A stretch of DNA of 64,000 nt from an uncultured Opitutaceae bacterium (GCA_951813085.1 OX638348.1:2985627-3049626), one strand, 5' to 3'; positions 55,174-64,000 are shown, counted from the first letter of the stretch. Notes: generated by a model from the sequence alone, not told the origin. Numbers and translations: made by a program.

Positions 55174-58100
55174 ATGGAAGATCAGAACTCCAAATCTCAT
55201 GGGAGAGAAGAATCAGAGGCTCCCATAACTGTACAGCTGGGAATGCCTAGTAACGCTCACTCGGCGATAAGCAGCAAGCAAGTTGAATTCAACATAGAGG
55301 TAGATATCCAGAATCACTCCCTCCAATTTTATAATCTATCCGTAAGCGTAAAATTTGATACTCTTAACTTAAGGTCCAATCAGTGGAAGCTAAAGCCCGA
55401 TGAATTAGAGATTGGCTCATCCCTAATGTTAGGCCTTCAATATGCTGAACGGATGGATGGAGAGGATATTCGCATTTACGATGAGCAAACGGTGGAGGTT
55501 ACGATTGAAATTGAGGAAGACGGGAACACTCTGGCGGTTGAAAAGGGGATAGTTAAAGTGCAGCCGCCAGCCGTAATATCTGCAGATGTTGCCGAGGTGT
55601 ATTCGATAGTATTTCAGCAAAATCAGTTTCCGTTAATTTCTCGATTGGATATCACGAATCTCTCTCCTGATTCAATTGGGTTAATGCAAGTAGTGGCTGA
55701 ATTCGATCCACCCCAGTTCGAGAAAACCGTTTGGAACATTGACGAATTGGCATCTGAACAAACGGTCAACTTAAAGGAAAAACACCTCAAGCTTTCAGCC
55801 AGCACATTAGCATCTCTGACTGAAAAACAGATCGTAAGTCTAAAGGTGTCAGTCCTAGCGAATGACCGCTTAGTCTCGGAATTTTCTAAAACCATCGAAT
55901 TGCTCCCGAAAAATCAGTGGGGTGGAGAGCTACACATGCCAGAATTGTTAAGCGCGTTTGTGACGCCCAACACGAATTACTGCGACGCACTTTTGAAAAA
56001 GGCTTCGAATTTATTGGCGAAAGAAGGCCAAGAATCGAAGCTAGATGGATATCGGTCCAACACCCGTGAAAGACCTTATATGGTTTCGGCGGCTCTTTGG
56101 TCCGTCATTTGCAATGAAGGTATCAGTTATTGTGTTCCACCTGCGAGTTTCGCGACAGGAGGACAAAAAATACGAACTAGCTCGGACATTTCATCTAAGC
56201 GCCTTGCGACTTGTCTAGATATGGCCCTCTTGTTTGCAGGATGTATAGAGCAAGCGGGTCTTAATGGCGTGATCGCTTTAACAAAAGGACACGCAATGGT
56301 CGGGGTTTGGTTGATTAATGAGAGTTTCCCCCTCTTAACTAACGACGATCCTGTTGATCTTAGGAATAGAATAGCGTTGAAGGATTTGGTCCTGTTCGAA
56401 TCAACGTTAGCAACCAACGATAGGCCTATAAATTTTGGGCAAGCAATACGTGAGGCAGACAAGCAAATATCGGAGGAAGTAGAGAGAGACTTTGTCTACG
56501 TAGTCGATCTAAAGCAATCACGGTCTCGTCAAATAAATCCTATCGATTTCGGTGCGGGTGAGGCCTTAGCTCAGTCTGAAAGGCTCGAAAAACAGGAAGT
56601 CAACCTGCCTCCACCACCAGTTTTGCCTCCGGTGAATGACCAGGAGCTTGAGGGGGAGGACCTTTCTCCCTATGATCGGGTTGACCTATGGCGTCGAAAG
56701 TTGCTCGATTTGTCGAAACGAAACAAGCTACTGAATATCCGACAGCGAAGTATGGGATTTAAGATATTCAGCCCTGACCTCAGCACGCTTGAGGACGAAT
56801 TATCCAGTGGAAAAAAGTTTAATATAAATTCAAAGGAAACTTTTTCGACGAAAGGTCGAAGTGAGGCTGAATTCACGCAACAAACTGGCGAACATCTCGA
56901 AGATGAATTTGTTCGAGATCAGTTTAATCGTGGAACTTTAATTGCAGATGCAAACGAACGCGATTTAGACAAGAATCTAATTAACCTCTTTCGGCGCGCT
57001 AAATCCGACTTGCAGGAAGGAGGGGCAAATACGCTGTTTCTCAGCTTTGGGATGTTGCGATGGAAAGAGGATGCCGCAAGCGAGCTGTCGTACAAAGCAC
57101 CTTTAATTCTTCTGCCAGTAAAATTAGACCGGACAAGTGCACGTTCGAAACCGAAAATCATGCAACTGCCGGATGAAGTAGCTGTATTCAACCTGACGCT
57201 CATTGAACTACTTGAGCAAGACTTCGAAATTGATCTGTCTATGTTTCAGGGAGACCTGCCGAGCGATGGGAAGGGTGTTGATGTTCGAGAAATATGGAAT
57301 ACCGTTCGTATCAAAGTAAGGTACACACCAGGATTCGAAGTTGTCGAAGATCTTTGCCTGGGTAATTTTTCTTTTGCGAAATATTTGATGTGGAAAGATC
57401 TTAGTGATCGAACTGAGGATCTAAAAAAATCACCATTGGTAAGCCACTTGATCGAAAAGCCGACTAGTAGCTACCAGCACCAAGCCGAGTTTATTGCCCC
57501 ATCAGAAGTAGATGAAAAAGTCCACCCGGTGGAATTGTTTGCACCGCTGAATGCCGACAGCTCTCAGATTGTTGCTATAAAGGCTTCAACTGAAGGGGCA
57601 GATATGGTTATAGAAGGACCCCCAGGAACTGGAAAATCTGAAACTATAGCTAACATAATAGCGCACAACATGGCGGTTGGGCGAAAGGTCCTTTTTGTAT
57701 CTGAAAAAATGGCGGCTTTAGATGTTGTGTACAACCGATTGAAGAAAGTAGGGATTGGGCATCTTTGCCTAGAACTACATTCTATAAAGGCAACGAAAAG
57801 AAATGTAATAGATCAGCTCGAAGAAGCGTGGCGTTCGAGGGAATCGGCGTCTCAGATAGACTGGGTAGAAAACGCGAATCAGTTGGGGTCCTTGCGTCGA
57901 AATTTAAATAGATACGTTGAAGAATTACATAGAAAATCCTTGTTGGGCTATTCGCCTTATGAAGCGATTGCCCGTTCGGTTGGGCAAGCCTCCAATACGA
58001 GAATCAATTTAGGGTGGTCGATGGATATCTTAGCGGCGCCGGTCAAGACAGAATCAGACGTCAAGAGCGCAAAACAATTAGCAAAGAACCTTGGGCTAGC

Positions 58101-61056
58101 GTTCAAGAATGTAGTAGGTTTGGATTTTGATCAATTTCGTATTGTCGAAAGAGCAGATTGGTCTCCGGTGTGGTCGGCAGACCTTGTCGACGCAGCTCGG
58201 GATCTGCAAAGCAGCGTTTCTCGTTTAGAAAAATCCTTTAGCCTATTTGCTAAAGACTTGGGACTTTCAGACTTAGAAAGTTATTCGCTGGATGCCATGG
58301 ACTCTTGGGCAACCGTGGCTCAAGTTTTTATAGATTCCATAGATCAGTCGCATGACTTTGCGCTAGGCAAAAATTCAAAACAACGTTTGGACGATTTGGA
58401 TCAACTGGCGGAGATAAAAGGGGAATATGATGAATTGATAGCCTCCACTGGTCTTAGAATTGGGCCGCACGCCATGGAGGTTTTCCCCAAAGAAAATTGG
58501 TTCGAGGCTGTCAAAAGCGAAGGCTCGTTCGAGGTTCAATATGAGAAAATAGTATCAGTGCTTTCCGAGTTAAGAGACCTTGGATTCGAAGCTGCTGATA
58601 TTTCTCCTTCGATGAATAGGGATATCGAAGGGTTAATGGAGAAACGAGCAAGTGGGTTAGCTCATAATCAAATTGTGAGGTTACCGGTATCTCAATGGCT
58701 TGAAATTAAAAAAGCAGCCCAAGGGAAAAGCACTATCGCGAGATTGCTTGCGAGACGTAAAATTAATAAGGATCTTCGCCGAAACGGTCTTCATAAGATC
58801 GTTAAGTTGGATGAACTTGATGAGTATGTGCAACTCTTAAAGGGCGTGGTTTTCGCTTTCTGCTTTCCTCTTGAACGGTGTATTGATCAGGTAGAAAAAT
58901 TGGTGGACCTGTCAAAACGAATCACATCAATCTTCGATAATTATAGTGGCGATGGGATTTTAGACCATTGGACAACAACTGCAGTTCAAATTAGAGAGCG
59001 TCAGGAGTACGGTAGGGATATTCGCCGGAATTTCATAAGGGCATCTAGTAAGCTCTCGGATCCAAATTCGTTTATGTTATCTGTGAGAAAAAAGCTGATT
59101 GAAGGACAGGAGTTTTTGGAAGGTTCAGCCACTGTAGAGAACGCTCAGAATTTGCTGGATTGTTATGAAAAAACTCGGGCTTCCAACACAAGGTTCACTG
59201 CGTTGGCGGGTACCATGAACTCTTCGGAAATGAACTTCCAGAATTTGAACAAAAACTTGGGAGATATTCTTTCTTCGGCGCCTGATCTAAACGCCTGGTG
59301 TCATTGGATCGATGCGAAAAACAAAGCTGAAGAGGTGGGGCTTGGATCTCTCGCTAGAGGGTTGGAATTGCGAATGATTGAATGGAATGAATCAGAATCT
59401 CAATTCGAGTCCGCACTTTGTAATTGGGCGGCTCCGCTGCTTGTTTCAGAATCAAGGGTGTTGTGCAATTTCAGCGCGATTGAGCATGATGAGCTAATTG
59501 ACGGTTTTCGGCGATTAGATGAATTCGTGGCCAGCGCAACAGGTGCACACATAGCTGCGAAACTGGCAGCAGAAATGCCTGATACTACTGGTCCGAATGC
59601 CCCTCACGAATACGGAGTACTTTCGAGAGAATTGCAACGTAAGCGAGGACATATGCCCGTAAGACAACTCATTTCTGAGTTAGGTGGCTGCCTTTTGGAT
59701 CTCACTCCATGTTTCATGATGAGTCCGCTTTCTGTTGCTCAATATTTGCCAACAGACTATCTGGCATTCGATTTAGTTGTATTCGATGAAGCCTCTCAGA
59801 TTACGGTTTGGGACGCAGTCGGAGCCCTTGCTAGAGCCAAAAATTCCATTATTGTGGGCGATCCTAAGCAGATGCCACCAACGAATTTCTTCAGTCGAGC
59901 TAACAATGACGTTGAGGAAGTAGACCTGGAAAGCATCCTGGATCAGGCCATGGCTGTGCGCGTAGGGTACCACCGGTTGACGGGACATTATCGGAGCCGT
60001 CATGAAAGTCTAATTACGTTTTCGAATCACCAATACTACCAGAACAGTTTGACGACGTACCCGTGTTCAGAAACAAGGGATAGCGCTGTGACTTGGCACA
60101 AAGTTGATGGGATTTATGCGAAGGGCGCTTCTCGAAACAATCCAATCGAGGCTCGGGCGGTAGTTGCTGAGGTCGTGCAAAGGCTAAATGATCCAGAGCT
60201 ACAACGATTGAGTATAGGAATTGTGACTCTTAATTCAGAGCAGCAGCAACTGATTGAAAATCTTCTAGATGATGAGAGAAGAAAAGATACAAAATTAGAA
60301 CGTTTTTTTAGAGATGATATCCCTGAGCCTGTATTCGTAAAAAACCTTGAGACTGTCCAAGGTGATCAGCGCGATGTTATTTGCCTTAGTATTGGATATG
60401 GCCCTACGGAGTTGGGAGCCCAAACCATGTCGATGAATTTCGGCCCGCTCAACAAGGAGGGAGGTGAAAGGAGGCTCAATGTAGCGATTACCAGAGCCTC
60501 AACGGAAATGTTGGTCTTTTCTAGCTTTGATGCGTCGATGATCGATTTAAGTAGGACCAACGCTATTGCGGTAAGAGATCTCAAGGCATATATCGACTAT
60601 GCCGCCCGAGGTCAGGAGGCTCTGGCCCGGCAGTCTGGTTTTATCAATGATGTTGATGAATTCGACAGCGATTTCGAGCAGGCGGTGGCTGCCCGATTGA
60701 GAGAAAAGGGCTGGCAAATAAGGACACAAATTGGTGTATCTAAATTCCGTATCGACCTAGGCGTCCTGAATCCTGATGTAGGGGGTTCATTTTTGGCCGG
60801 AATTGAGTGCGATGGAGCCAGCTACCATTCATCGCCTTCTGCGAGAGACCGAGACCGAGTTAGGCAAATCATCCTGGAAAATCTCGGATGGCGTCTAATC
60901 AGAATTTGGTCAACAGACTACTTCATACATCCAAATAAGGTGATCGATCGTGTCCACGGACAAATCGAAGAGATTCTTCGATCGGAGAGGGAGAAGAGAG
61001 AACAGAAAAAGTTGGAGGAAGCGAAACCGAAGTCGAGCAAGAGGGTAAGGAGATAG
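55174..61056 (+). CDS. Hhe-like giant defence protein: transglutaminase-like, DUF4011, SF1 helicase, Vsr-like nuclease
   Basis: 1960 residues. The N-terminus (1-250) is beta-sandwich-like. At 260-420 is a transglutaminase-like region with Cys347 (TCLDMALLF) and His373 (KGHAMVGVW). DUF4011 starts near 504 (LWRRKLLDLSKRNKLLN). The SF1 helicase has Walker A GPPGTGKS at 815-822 and DEAS at 1538-1541, GDPKQMPP nearby, and a long coiled-coil between. C-terminally, FRIDLGV (Asp1861), GIECDGASYH (Glu1878) and LGWRLIRIWS form the MTES_1575/Vsr-like nuclease. From memory this is the order of the Hhe antiphage protein, which ends in DUF3320. Here the stop comes before DUF3320, which continues in another frame. 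Confidence 0.88.
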   Translation: MEDQNSKSHGREESEAPITVQLGMPSNAHSAISSKQVEFNIEVDIQNHSLQFYNLSVSVKFDTLNLRSNQWKLKPDELEIGSSLMLGLQYAERMDGEDIRIYDEQTVEVTIEIEEDGNTLAVEKGIVKVQPPAVISADVAEVYSIVFQQNQFPLISRLDITNLSPDSIGLMQVVAEFDPPQFEKTVWNIDELASEQTVNLKEKHLKLSASTLASLTEKQIVSLKVSVLANDRLVSEFSKTIELLPKNQWGGELHMPELLSAFVTPNTNYCDALLKKASNLLAKEGQESKLDGYRSNTRERPYMVSAALWSVICNEGISYCVPPASFATGGQKIRTSSDISSKRLATCLDMALLFAGCIEQAGLNGVIALTKGHAMVGVWLINESFPLLTNDDPVDLRNRIALKDLVLFESTLATNDRPINFGQAIREADKQISEEVERDFVYVVDLKQSRSRQINPIDFGAGEALAQSERLEKQEVNLPPPPVLPPVNDQELEGEDLSPYDRVDLWRRKLLDLSKRNKLLNIRQRSMGFKIFSPDLSTLEDELSSGKKFNINSKETFSTKGRSEAEFTQQTGEHLEDEFVRDQFNRGTLIADANERDLDKNLINLFRRAKSDLQEGGANTLFLSFGMLRWKEDAASELSYKAPLILLPVKLDRTSARSKPKIMQLPDEVAVFNLTLIELLEQDFEIDLSMFQGDLPSDGKGVDVREIWNTVRIKVRYTPGFEVVEDLCLGNFSFAKYLMWKDLSDRTEDLKKSPLVSHLIEKPTSSYQHQAEFIAPSEVDEKVHPVELFAPLNADSSQIVAIKASTEGADMVIEGPPGTGKSETIANIIAHNMAVGRKVLFVSEKMAALDVVYNRLKKVGIGHLCLELHSIKATKRNVIDQLEEAWRSRESASQIDWVENANQLGSLRRNLNRYVEELHRKSLLGYSPYEAIARSVGQASNTRINLGWSMDILAAPVKTESDVKSAKQLAKNLGLAFKNVVGLDFDQFRIVERADWSPVWSADLVDAARDLQSSVSRLEKSFSLFAKDLGLSDLESYSLDAMDSWATVAQVFIDSIDQSHDFALGKNSKQRLDDLDQLAEIKGEYDELIASTGLRIGPHAMEVFPKENWFEAVKSEGSFEVQYEKIVSVLSELRDLGFEAADISPSMNRDIEGLMEKRASGLAHNQIVRLPVSQWLEIKKAAQGKSTIARLLARRKINKDLRRNGLHKIVKLDELDEYVQLLKGVVFAFCFPLERCIDQVEKLVDLSKRITSIFDNYSGDGILDHWTTTAVQIRERQEYGRDIRRNFIRASSKLSDPNSFMLSVRKKLIEGQEFLEGSATVENAQNLLDCYEKTRASNTRFTALAGTMNSSEMNFQNLNKNLGDILSSAPDLNAWCHWIDAKNKAEEVGLGSLARGLELRMIEWNESESQFESALCNWAAPLLVSESRVLCNFSAIEHDELIDGFRRLDEFVASATGAHIAAKLAAEMPDTTGPNAPHEYGVLSRELQRKRGHMPVRQLISELGGCLLDLTPCFMMSPLSVAQYLPTDYLAFDLVVFDEASQITVWDAVGALARAKNSIIVGDPKQMPPTNFFSRANNDVEEVDLESILDQAMAVRVGYHRLTGHYRSRHESLITFSNHQYYQNSLTTYPCSETRDSAVTWHKVDGIYAKGASRNNPIEARAVVAEVVQRLNDPELQRLSIGIVTLNSEQQQLIENLLDDERRKDTKLERFFRDDIPEPVFVKNLETVQGDQRDVICLSIGYGPTELGAQTMSMNFGPLNKEGGERRLNVAITRASTEMLVFSSFDASMIDLSRTNAIAVRDLKAYIDYAARGQEALARQSGFINDVDEFDSDFEQAVAARLREKGWQIRTQIGVSKFRIDLGVLNPDVGGSFLAGIECDGASYHSSPSARDRDRVRQIILENLGWRLIRIWSTDYFIHPNKVIDRVHGQIEEILRSEREKREQKKLEEAKPKSSKRVRR

Positions 61057-61565
61057 TTGATACTGTTAAGATCGGTGTTCCAGAAGAAGATTTTGTACTC
61101 GCAACAGAGGCGATTTGTTCTTCTCCGCAAATCGGGGAGGCACCATCGGTTGCGGAAGAGCGATCAGTTGGGGATGCGAAAAGTGAGGCAGAAGAGTATC
61201 AGCATTATGATGGTAACGAGACTATTGATCCCAGGTATACTGATACGCCTACTATTGCGAATGGTTTGGCTAGCATCGTTGCGGTAGAGGGACCGATGAT
61301 CGCGAAGAGGGCCTTTGATGTCTATCTTAGAAATTGTGGAATCAAACGTATGGGCAAGGGTCTTGGTGTATCACTGTCCAGGGCACTGGAGTACGGTGCC
61401 AAAAAAGGTAGCTTCAAGTGGGACGAGAAAACAATGGATGAAGGTGTAGTGAACGCGGTAATTTACTCACCAGGCCAAAATAATCCCAGGTTTAGGACAT
61501 TGGGGAAGCGGTCCTTGCTTGAGGTTCCGTTGTCCGAAATTGAAATCGCTTCTCCCAGCTCGTAG
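61011..61565 (+). pseudogene. Detached DUF3320 tail of the Hhe-like gene
   Basis: In the -1 frame relative to the main gene, an uninterrupted reading runs from about 61011 (TEVEQEGKEIVDTVKIGVPEE) through an acidic linker to a DUF3320 domain (LASIVAVEGPMIAKRAFDVY, then GIKRMGKGLGVSLSRALEYG) and a stop at 61565. Adding one A to the AAAAA run at 61006-61010 fuses both parts into about 2130 residues. No ribosome site precedes this part. Confidence 0.85.
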
Positions 61566-61952
61566 CTGCATCAGAATCCCTTCAGCTTCCAGGACTTTCC
61601 CTTGGTTGAATTTTGCTATGGAATCATATCGAGAGTCTAGAAGTTGCCCGTGCTTCACGATTCGAGCAATGGCTCTCTTTTCTATGTTGGCGTTGCTGTT
61701 CCACCATAAAAGATAGGCGGAGCCGAGGATTGGTAGGACGCAAAAAGTGATGGCTAGCTTTTTCCAGTTTTTCTTGGCTGCTAGGAATCTCAGGGTGACG
61801 CACCATGCTAGAGTAACAAAGATAGAGATTGCGGGAGGTACTCGGTAGGCTACAGCCTCCTCTAGAATTGGATCGCTGACCAGTGGCTCCAGTAGCAGAC
61901 TGATCGTTCCCCAGAACAAGATAAAGGACAGGATCTTTAGCGGGATACTCAA
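61467..61952 (-). CDS. Predicted membrane protein
   Basis: 161 residues with three hydrophobic spans (LKILSFILFWGTISLLLEP, ISIFVTLAWCVTLRFLA, LAITFCVLPILGSAYLLWW), followed by a soluble tail. It converges on and overlaps the DUF3320 reading by 99 bases, so its true end may be earlier in evolution. No family recognised. Lower confidence than its neighbours. Confidence 0.5.
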   Translation of the reverse strand: MSIPLKILSFILFWGTISLLLEPLVSDPILEEAVAYRVPPAISIFVTLAWCVTLRFLAAKKNWKKLAITFCVLPILGSAYLLWWNSNANIEKRAIARIVKHGQLLDSRYDSIAKFNQGKVLEAEGILMQLRAGRSDFNFGQRNLKQGPLPQCPKPGIILAW

Positions 61953-62015
61953 TTTTGAATATTTGTTGAAATAGCCGTGTCTGGTTTATAAGGGGTAATT
62001 TCTAGATCGAATGAT

Positions 62016-62068
62016 ACGCCCTGTTGCGGGCGTGTTAACGATTTCAGAATCACGCCATAATGGGGCGT
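62016..62068. promoter_or_regulatory. Two operator-like palindromes before the XRE gene
   Basis: ACGCCC-TGTTGC-GGGCGT at 62016-62033 and ACGCC-ATAATGG-GGCGT at 62052-62068 share arms and both continue GT. They lie 56 to 21 bases before the ATG at 62089 and are good candidates for autoregulatory binding sites. Confidence 0.6.
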
Positions 62069-62088
62069 GTCAAACGGAGAAGATATCG

Positions 62089-62298
62089 ATGCAAAGCTCA
62101 AGCTTTTTGGAGGCTAACCTAAGGCGAGTTCGATCATCGCAGGGAATGACCCAAGAACGCCTTGCCGAACTTTCTGAGTTAAATGTTCGTACGGTTCAGA
62201 AAATTGAAGCTGGGCAGACGAATATCTTGATTACAACTTTGGTCCGTCTGAGCAAATCTCTAGAAACGAATGCGAATGAATTTGTCGATGGGATTTGA
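62089..62298 (+). CDS. XRE-family HTH regulator
   Basis: 69 residues from the ATG at 62089; the upstream frame to 62011 covers the palindromes and was not used. The HTH reads LRRVRSSQGMTQERLAELSELNVRTVQKIEAGQ in outline (MTQERLAELS helix, VRTVQKIEAG recognition helix). LSKSLETNANEFVDGI closes the usual five-helix bundle. Such small controllers regulate restriction, toxin or prophage genes. It lies inside the IS-bounded defence segment. Confidence 0.85.
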   Translation: MQSSSFLEANLRRVRSSQGMTQERLAELSELNVRTVQKIEAGQTNILITTLVRLSKSLETNANEFVDGI

Positions 62299-62471
62299 TT
62301 GATGAGGGCAGTGATGCTCTTTTCCCTAGGATGTCGCTCGGTAAAAATAAAAGCTGAGGGAGAGGATGTTTGATTGCTGGATCTGGGCTCATCAATTAAG
62401 TACTTAGAAACTCCTTGCAGTATAATCTCTCTGGAGCGCTTTCTAGAGTTAACCCTCCTTCTCTCTCCACT
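62299..62471. other. Intergenic stretch
   Basis: No gene, terminator or repeat is supported between the XRE gene and the truncated start at 62472. Confidence 0.4.
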
Positions 62472-62563
62472 ATGTCAGAAGAACTCGAACTTGGTGGTTC
62501 GCCAGCTAACTCCATTTCAACTGATGAACTTGATACGCTACTTAGATTGCTGAGCGATGCGAC
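62472..62563 (+). pseudogene. Gene start truncated by IS copy 3
   Basis: An ATG at 62472 begins SEELELGGSPANSISTDELD, then LLRLLSDAT, and enters the IS end at 62564. Nothing after 63755 continues this reading (AAA TAA), so the rest of the gene is missing rather than only interrupted. Confidence 0.55.
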
Positions 62564-62580
62564 TGGTTGGACCCCGCAGT

Positions 62581-63420
62581 TTAGCCCGGTTTGAATGAGA
62601 GATTCTCGACGGGTTTCTTGTTGTTGGGCTTGGGTTTAAGCTGCCTGGGACGGAGATCGCCCGAAGGGCGGTCGGAGCCGCAGGCAGGTTGGATTTGCCT
62701 TGTGGCAAGCTCGCTGGGCGTTAGCGCGCCTGGCGATCCATGGGGCCTATGATTGCTGCAGCAGTCCTTCCAGTCCGCGAAGATCACGCGCGATTCGCTG
62801 AGCGCGCGGATCAGCTCGCGGTCGAGGCGTTCCTCGCGGAAGCGGCCGTTGAAGCTTTCGGCGTATCCGTTCCGCCAGGGGCGGCCCGGATCGATGCATA
62901 GAGCCTCGATCCCGTTCTCGGCAAGCCAGCCCTGGATGGCCTTGGCGATGAGCTCGGGCCCGTTGCCCGAGCGGATGCATTCGGGAGCCCCATGCTCGCG
63001 GATCGCCTCCTGCAGCGGGGCCAGCGCGTCGGAGGCCTTGATCGCCCGGTCGGCATGGATGCAATGGCGCTGGCGAGCGCATTCGCCTATCAGGTCGAAG
63101 GCCCGCGCAGAGCCCCTGCCGCCGCCTGCGAGGGCGGCACTTGCAGCCCTTCCTCCCGGCGGACGCGCTGGACCAGCCTCTTGTTCGCGCGGTAGCCAAG
63201 CGACCTCAGCTTTGTCGAGATCTTCTTGCATCCAAGCGTCGGCTGCTCCCCCGGAAGGCGGACGATCTCCGGCTCCAGTAAGCGCTTCCCCTCGGGCTTG
63301 GGCTTCGGGCGATAGCGGAGCGGCGAGCGGCTGATCCCAGCCACCGGCAAACGGCTCTCCCGGAACGCGACAGCGCGGACTGGACCTTCGCCGCAACCCC
63401 GCGCCGGCGCTCCGGGCTCA
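62581..63420 (-). pseudogene. IS3-family transposase OrfB (copy 3), frameshifted and deleted
   Basis: The first half (ISRSPLRYRPKPKPEGK to REEGLQVPP) and second half (GSARAFDLIGECARQ to SFKPG) lie in different frames. The central Asp-bearing segment is deleted as in copy 2. RSGNGPEL again replaces the second Asp. The end with YAESFNGRF and LTPSELAT is intact. Confidence 0.85.
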
Positions 63421-63684
63421 GAGGTTTTTCCCCAGCGCGATCTCTAGGGCCTTGGTCTTGAACAGCTGGTCGGCAAGCAGCTTCTTGAGCTCGGTGTTCT
63501 CCTTCTCCAGGTCGCGGAGGCGCTGAACCTCCTTAAGATCCATGCCTCCGTACTTGGTCTTCCAACGGTAGAAGCTCTGCGAGCTGATGCTGCGCCTGCG
63601 GCAGATCCCCTCGGTCCGAAGCCCCGTGTCGGCCTCCCTCAGTATGCGGATTATCTGCTCGGTCGCGCGTCTTGTCTTTTTCAT
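63418..63684 (-). CDS. IS3-family transposase OrfA (copy 3)
   Basis: 88 residues, nearly identical to the other two (Lys-to-Thr in WKTKYGG, Glu-Val in DLKEVQ, Phe in LADQLF). HTH and leucine zipper intact. Confidence 0.9.
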   Translation of the reverse strand: MKKTRRATEQIIRILREADTGLRTEGICRRRSISSQSFYRWKTKYGGMDLKEVQRLRDLEKENTELKKLLADQLFKTKALEIALGKNL

Positions 63685-63860
63685 CGATGATGTCCTTTCG
63701 TTGATCGACGAAAATCACCTCATCAAAAGTGGGCTAGTTCGCGGGGTCCCAACCAAAATAACTACTAGATAATGAGCATCGCGAAAAGCAATAGGCATTC
63801 AAAATCTTACGCATACAATGAATCATTTTATGTTTTCCTAAAACTATTGTATCTTCCGCT

Positions 63861-63891
63861 CATAGTTTTCGTAGATTAATCGAAAACTATG
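63861..63891. repeat. Perfect inverted repeat
   Basis: CATAGTTTTCG-TAGATTAAT-CGAAAACTATG, an 11-bp stem with a 9-base loop and no T-tract. The rest of 63756-64000 is AT-rich and shows no supported gene. Confidence 0.6.
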
Positions 63892-64000
63892 AAGAGGCCT
63901 AGATTGTATCCTTTGAATAGGAGATCAGGTAATCAATCTTCCAATACACATTAGGCCGTCCCTTTGTTTAGAAACAAAAACCTAATTCCAGGTCGTAAAC

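Larger units (their letters stand above)
62564..63755 (-). mobile_element. IS3-family (IS407-type) element, copy 3
   Basis: Right end (in element sense) at 62564-62577, left end at 63741-63755; 1192 bp. It shares with copy 2 the deletion that removes the first catalytic Asp region, and has its own 9-base loss nearby. No target duplication (GAC before, AAA after). It lacks the transposase remnant seen before copies 1 and 2. Confidence 0.92.

Noticed and set aside
1-64000. CRISPR array or cas genes
   Set aside because: No regularly spaced short repeats and no Cas-like proteins were found.

Overview
The window looks like chromosome of a free-living, probably marine, polysaccharide-degrading member of the Verrucomicrobiota (Opitutae/Puniceicoccales-like). 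This is inferred from the gene repertoire: several Gfo/Idh/MocA oxidoreductases (two with visible Tat-type leaders), a formylglycine sulfatase, sialidase-like and GH43 enzymes, many secreted carbohydrate esterases, a tricorn-like S41 protease and FG-GAP/PQQ propeller proteins. No rRNA, confident tRNA or CRISPR array was seen.

Layout. (a) 1-0.95 kb: the 3' part of an oxidoreductase gene. (b) 0.95-13.2 kb: a defence island. It holds a fragment resembling DUF4391, a type III restriction-modification pair (mod, res), a DUF2130 coiled-coil protein, a RloC/PrrC-like ABC ATPase with a CxxC motif and a SpoT-like HD protein, all tightly co-directional. An ArdA antirestriction gene and a toxin/antitoxin-like pair follow, in which an MqsA-like antitoxin is fused to an ImmA/IrrE-type protease. 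(c) 13.4-14.6 kb: IS407-type IS3 element, copy 1. (d) 14.7-41 kb: an accessory catabolic region with a sulfatase, MFS and SLC13-type transporters, tricorn-like protease, sialidase-like enzyme, esterases, oxidoreductases, and a putative sugar-acid module (ManD/RspA-like enolase, beta-hydroxyacid dehydrogenase, LarA-like racemase). It also contains at least five broken genes. (e) 41-46 kb: small envelope proteins, a dead XRE regulator, and a divergent pair of a PAPS-type sulfotransferase and an arylsulfotransferase-like protein. (f) 45.7-53.4 kb: a secreted TPR-like protein, a 2171-residue RHS protein with an inserted MAM domain and a JAMM/DUF4329-like C-terminal tip, and a membrane protein that may be its immunity partner. 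(g) 53.6-63.8 kb: IS copies 2 and 3, in inverted orientation, enclose a very large DUF4011/SF1 helicase/Vsr-like nuclease defence gene. Its DUF3320 tail is detached by a one-base frameshift. A small XRE regulator with two operator-like palindromes lies in the same interval.

Main points of interest: the five-gene type III R-M/DUF2130/RloC-like/HD operon as a possible layered defence system; the RHS-MAM-JAMM protein; the Hhe-like giant with a transglutaminase-like Cys-His pair; and an IS family that has several copies although every copy visible here lacks two of the three catalytic acidic residues.
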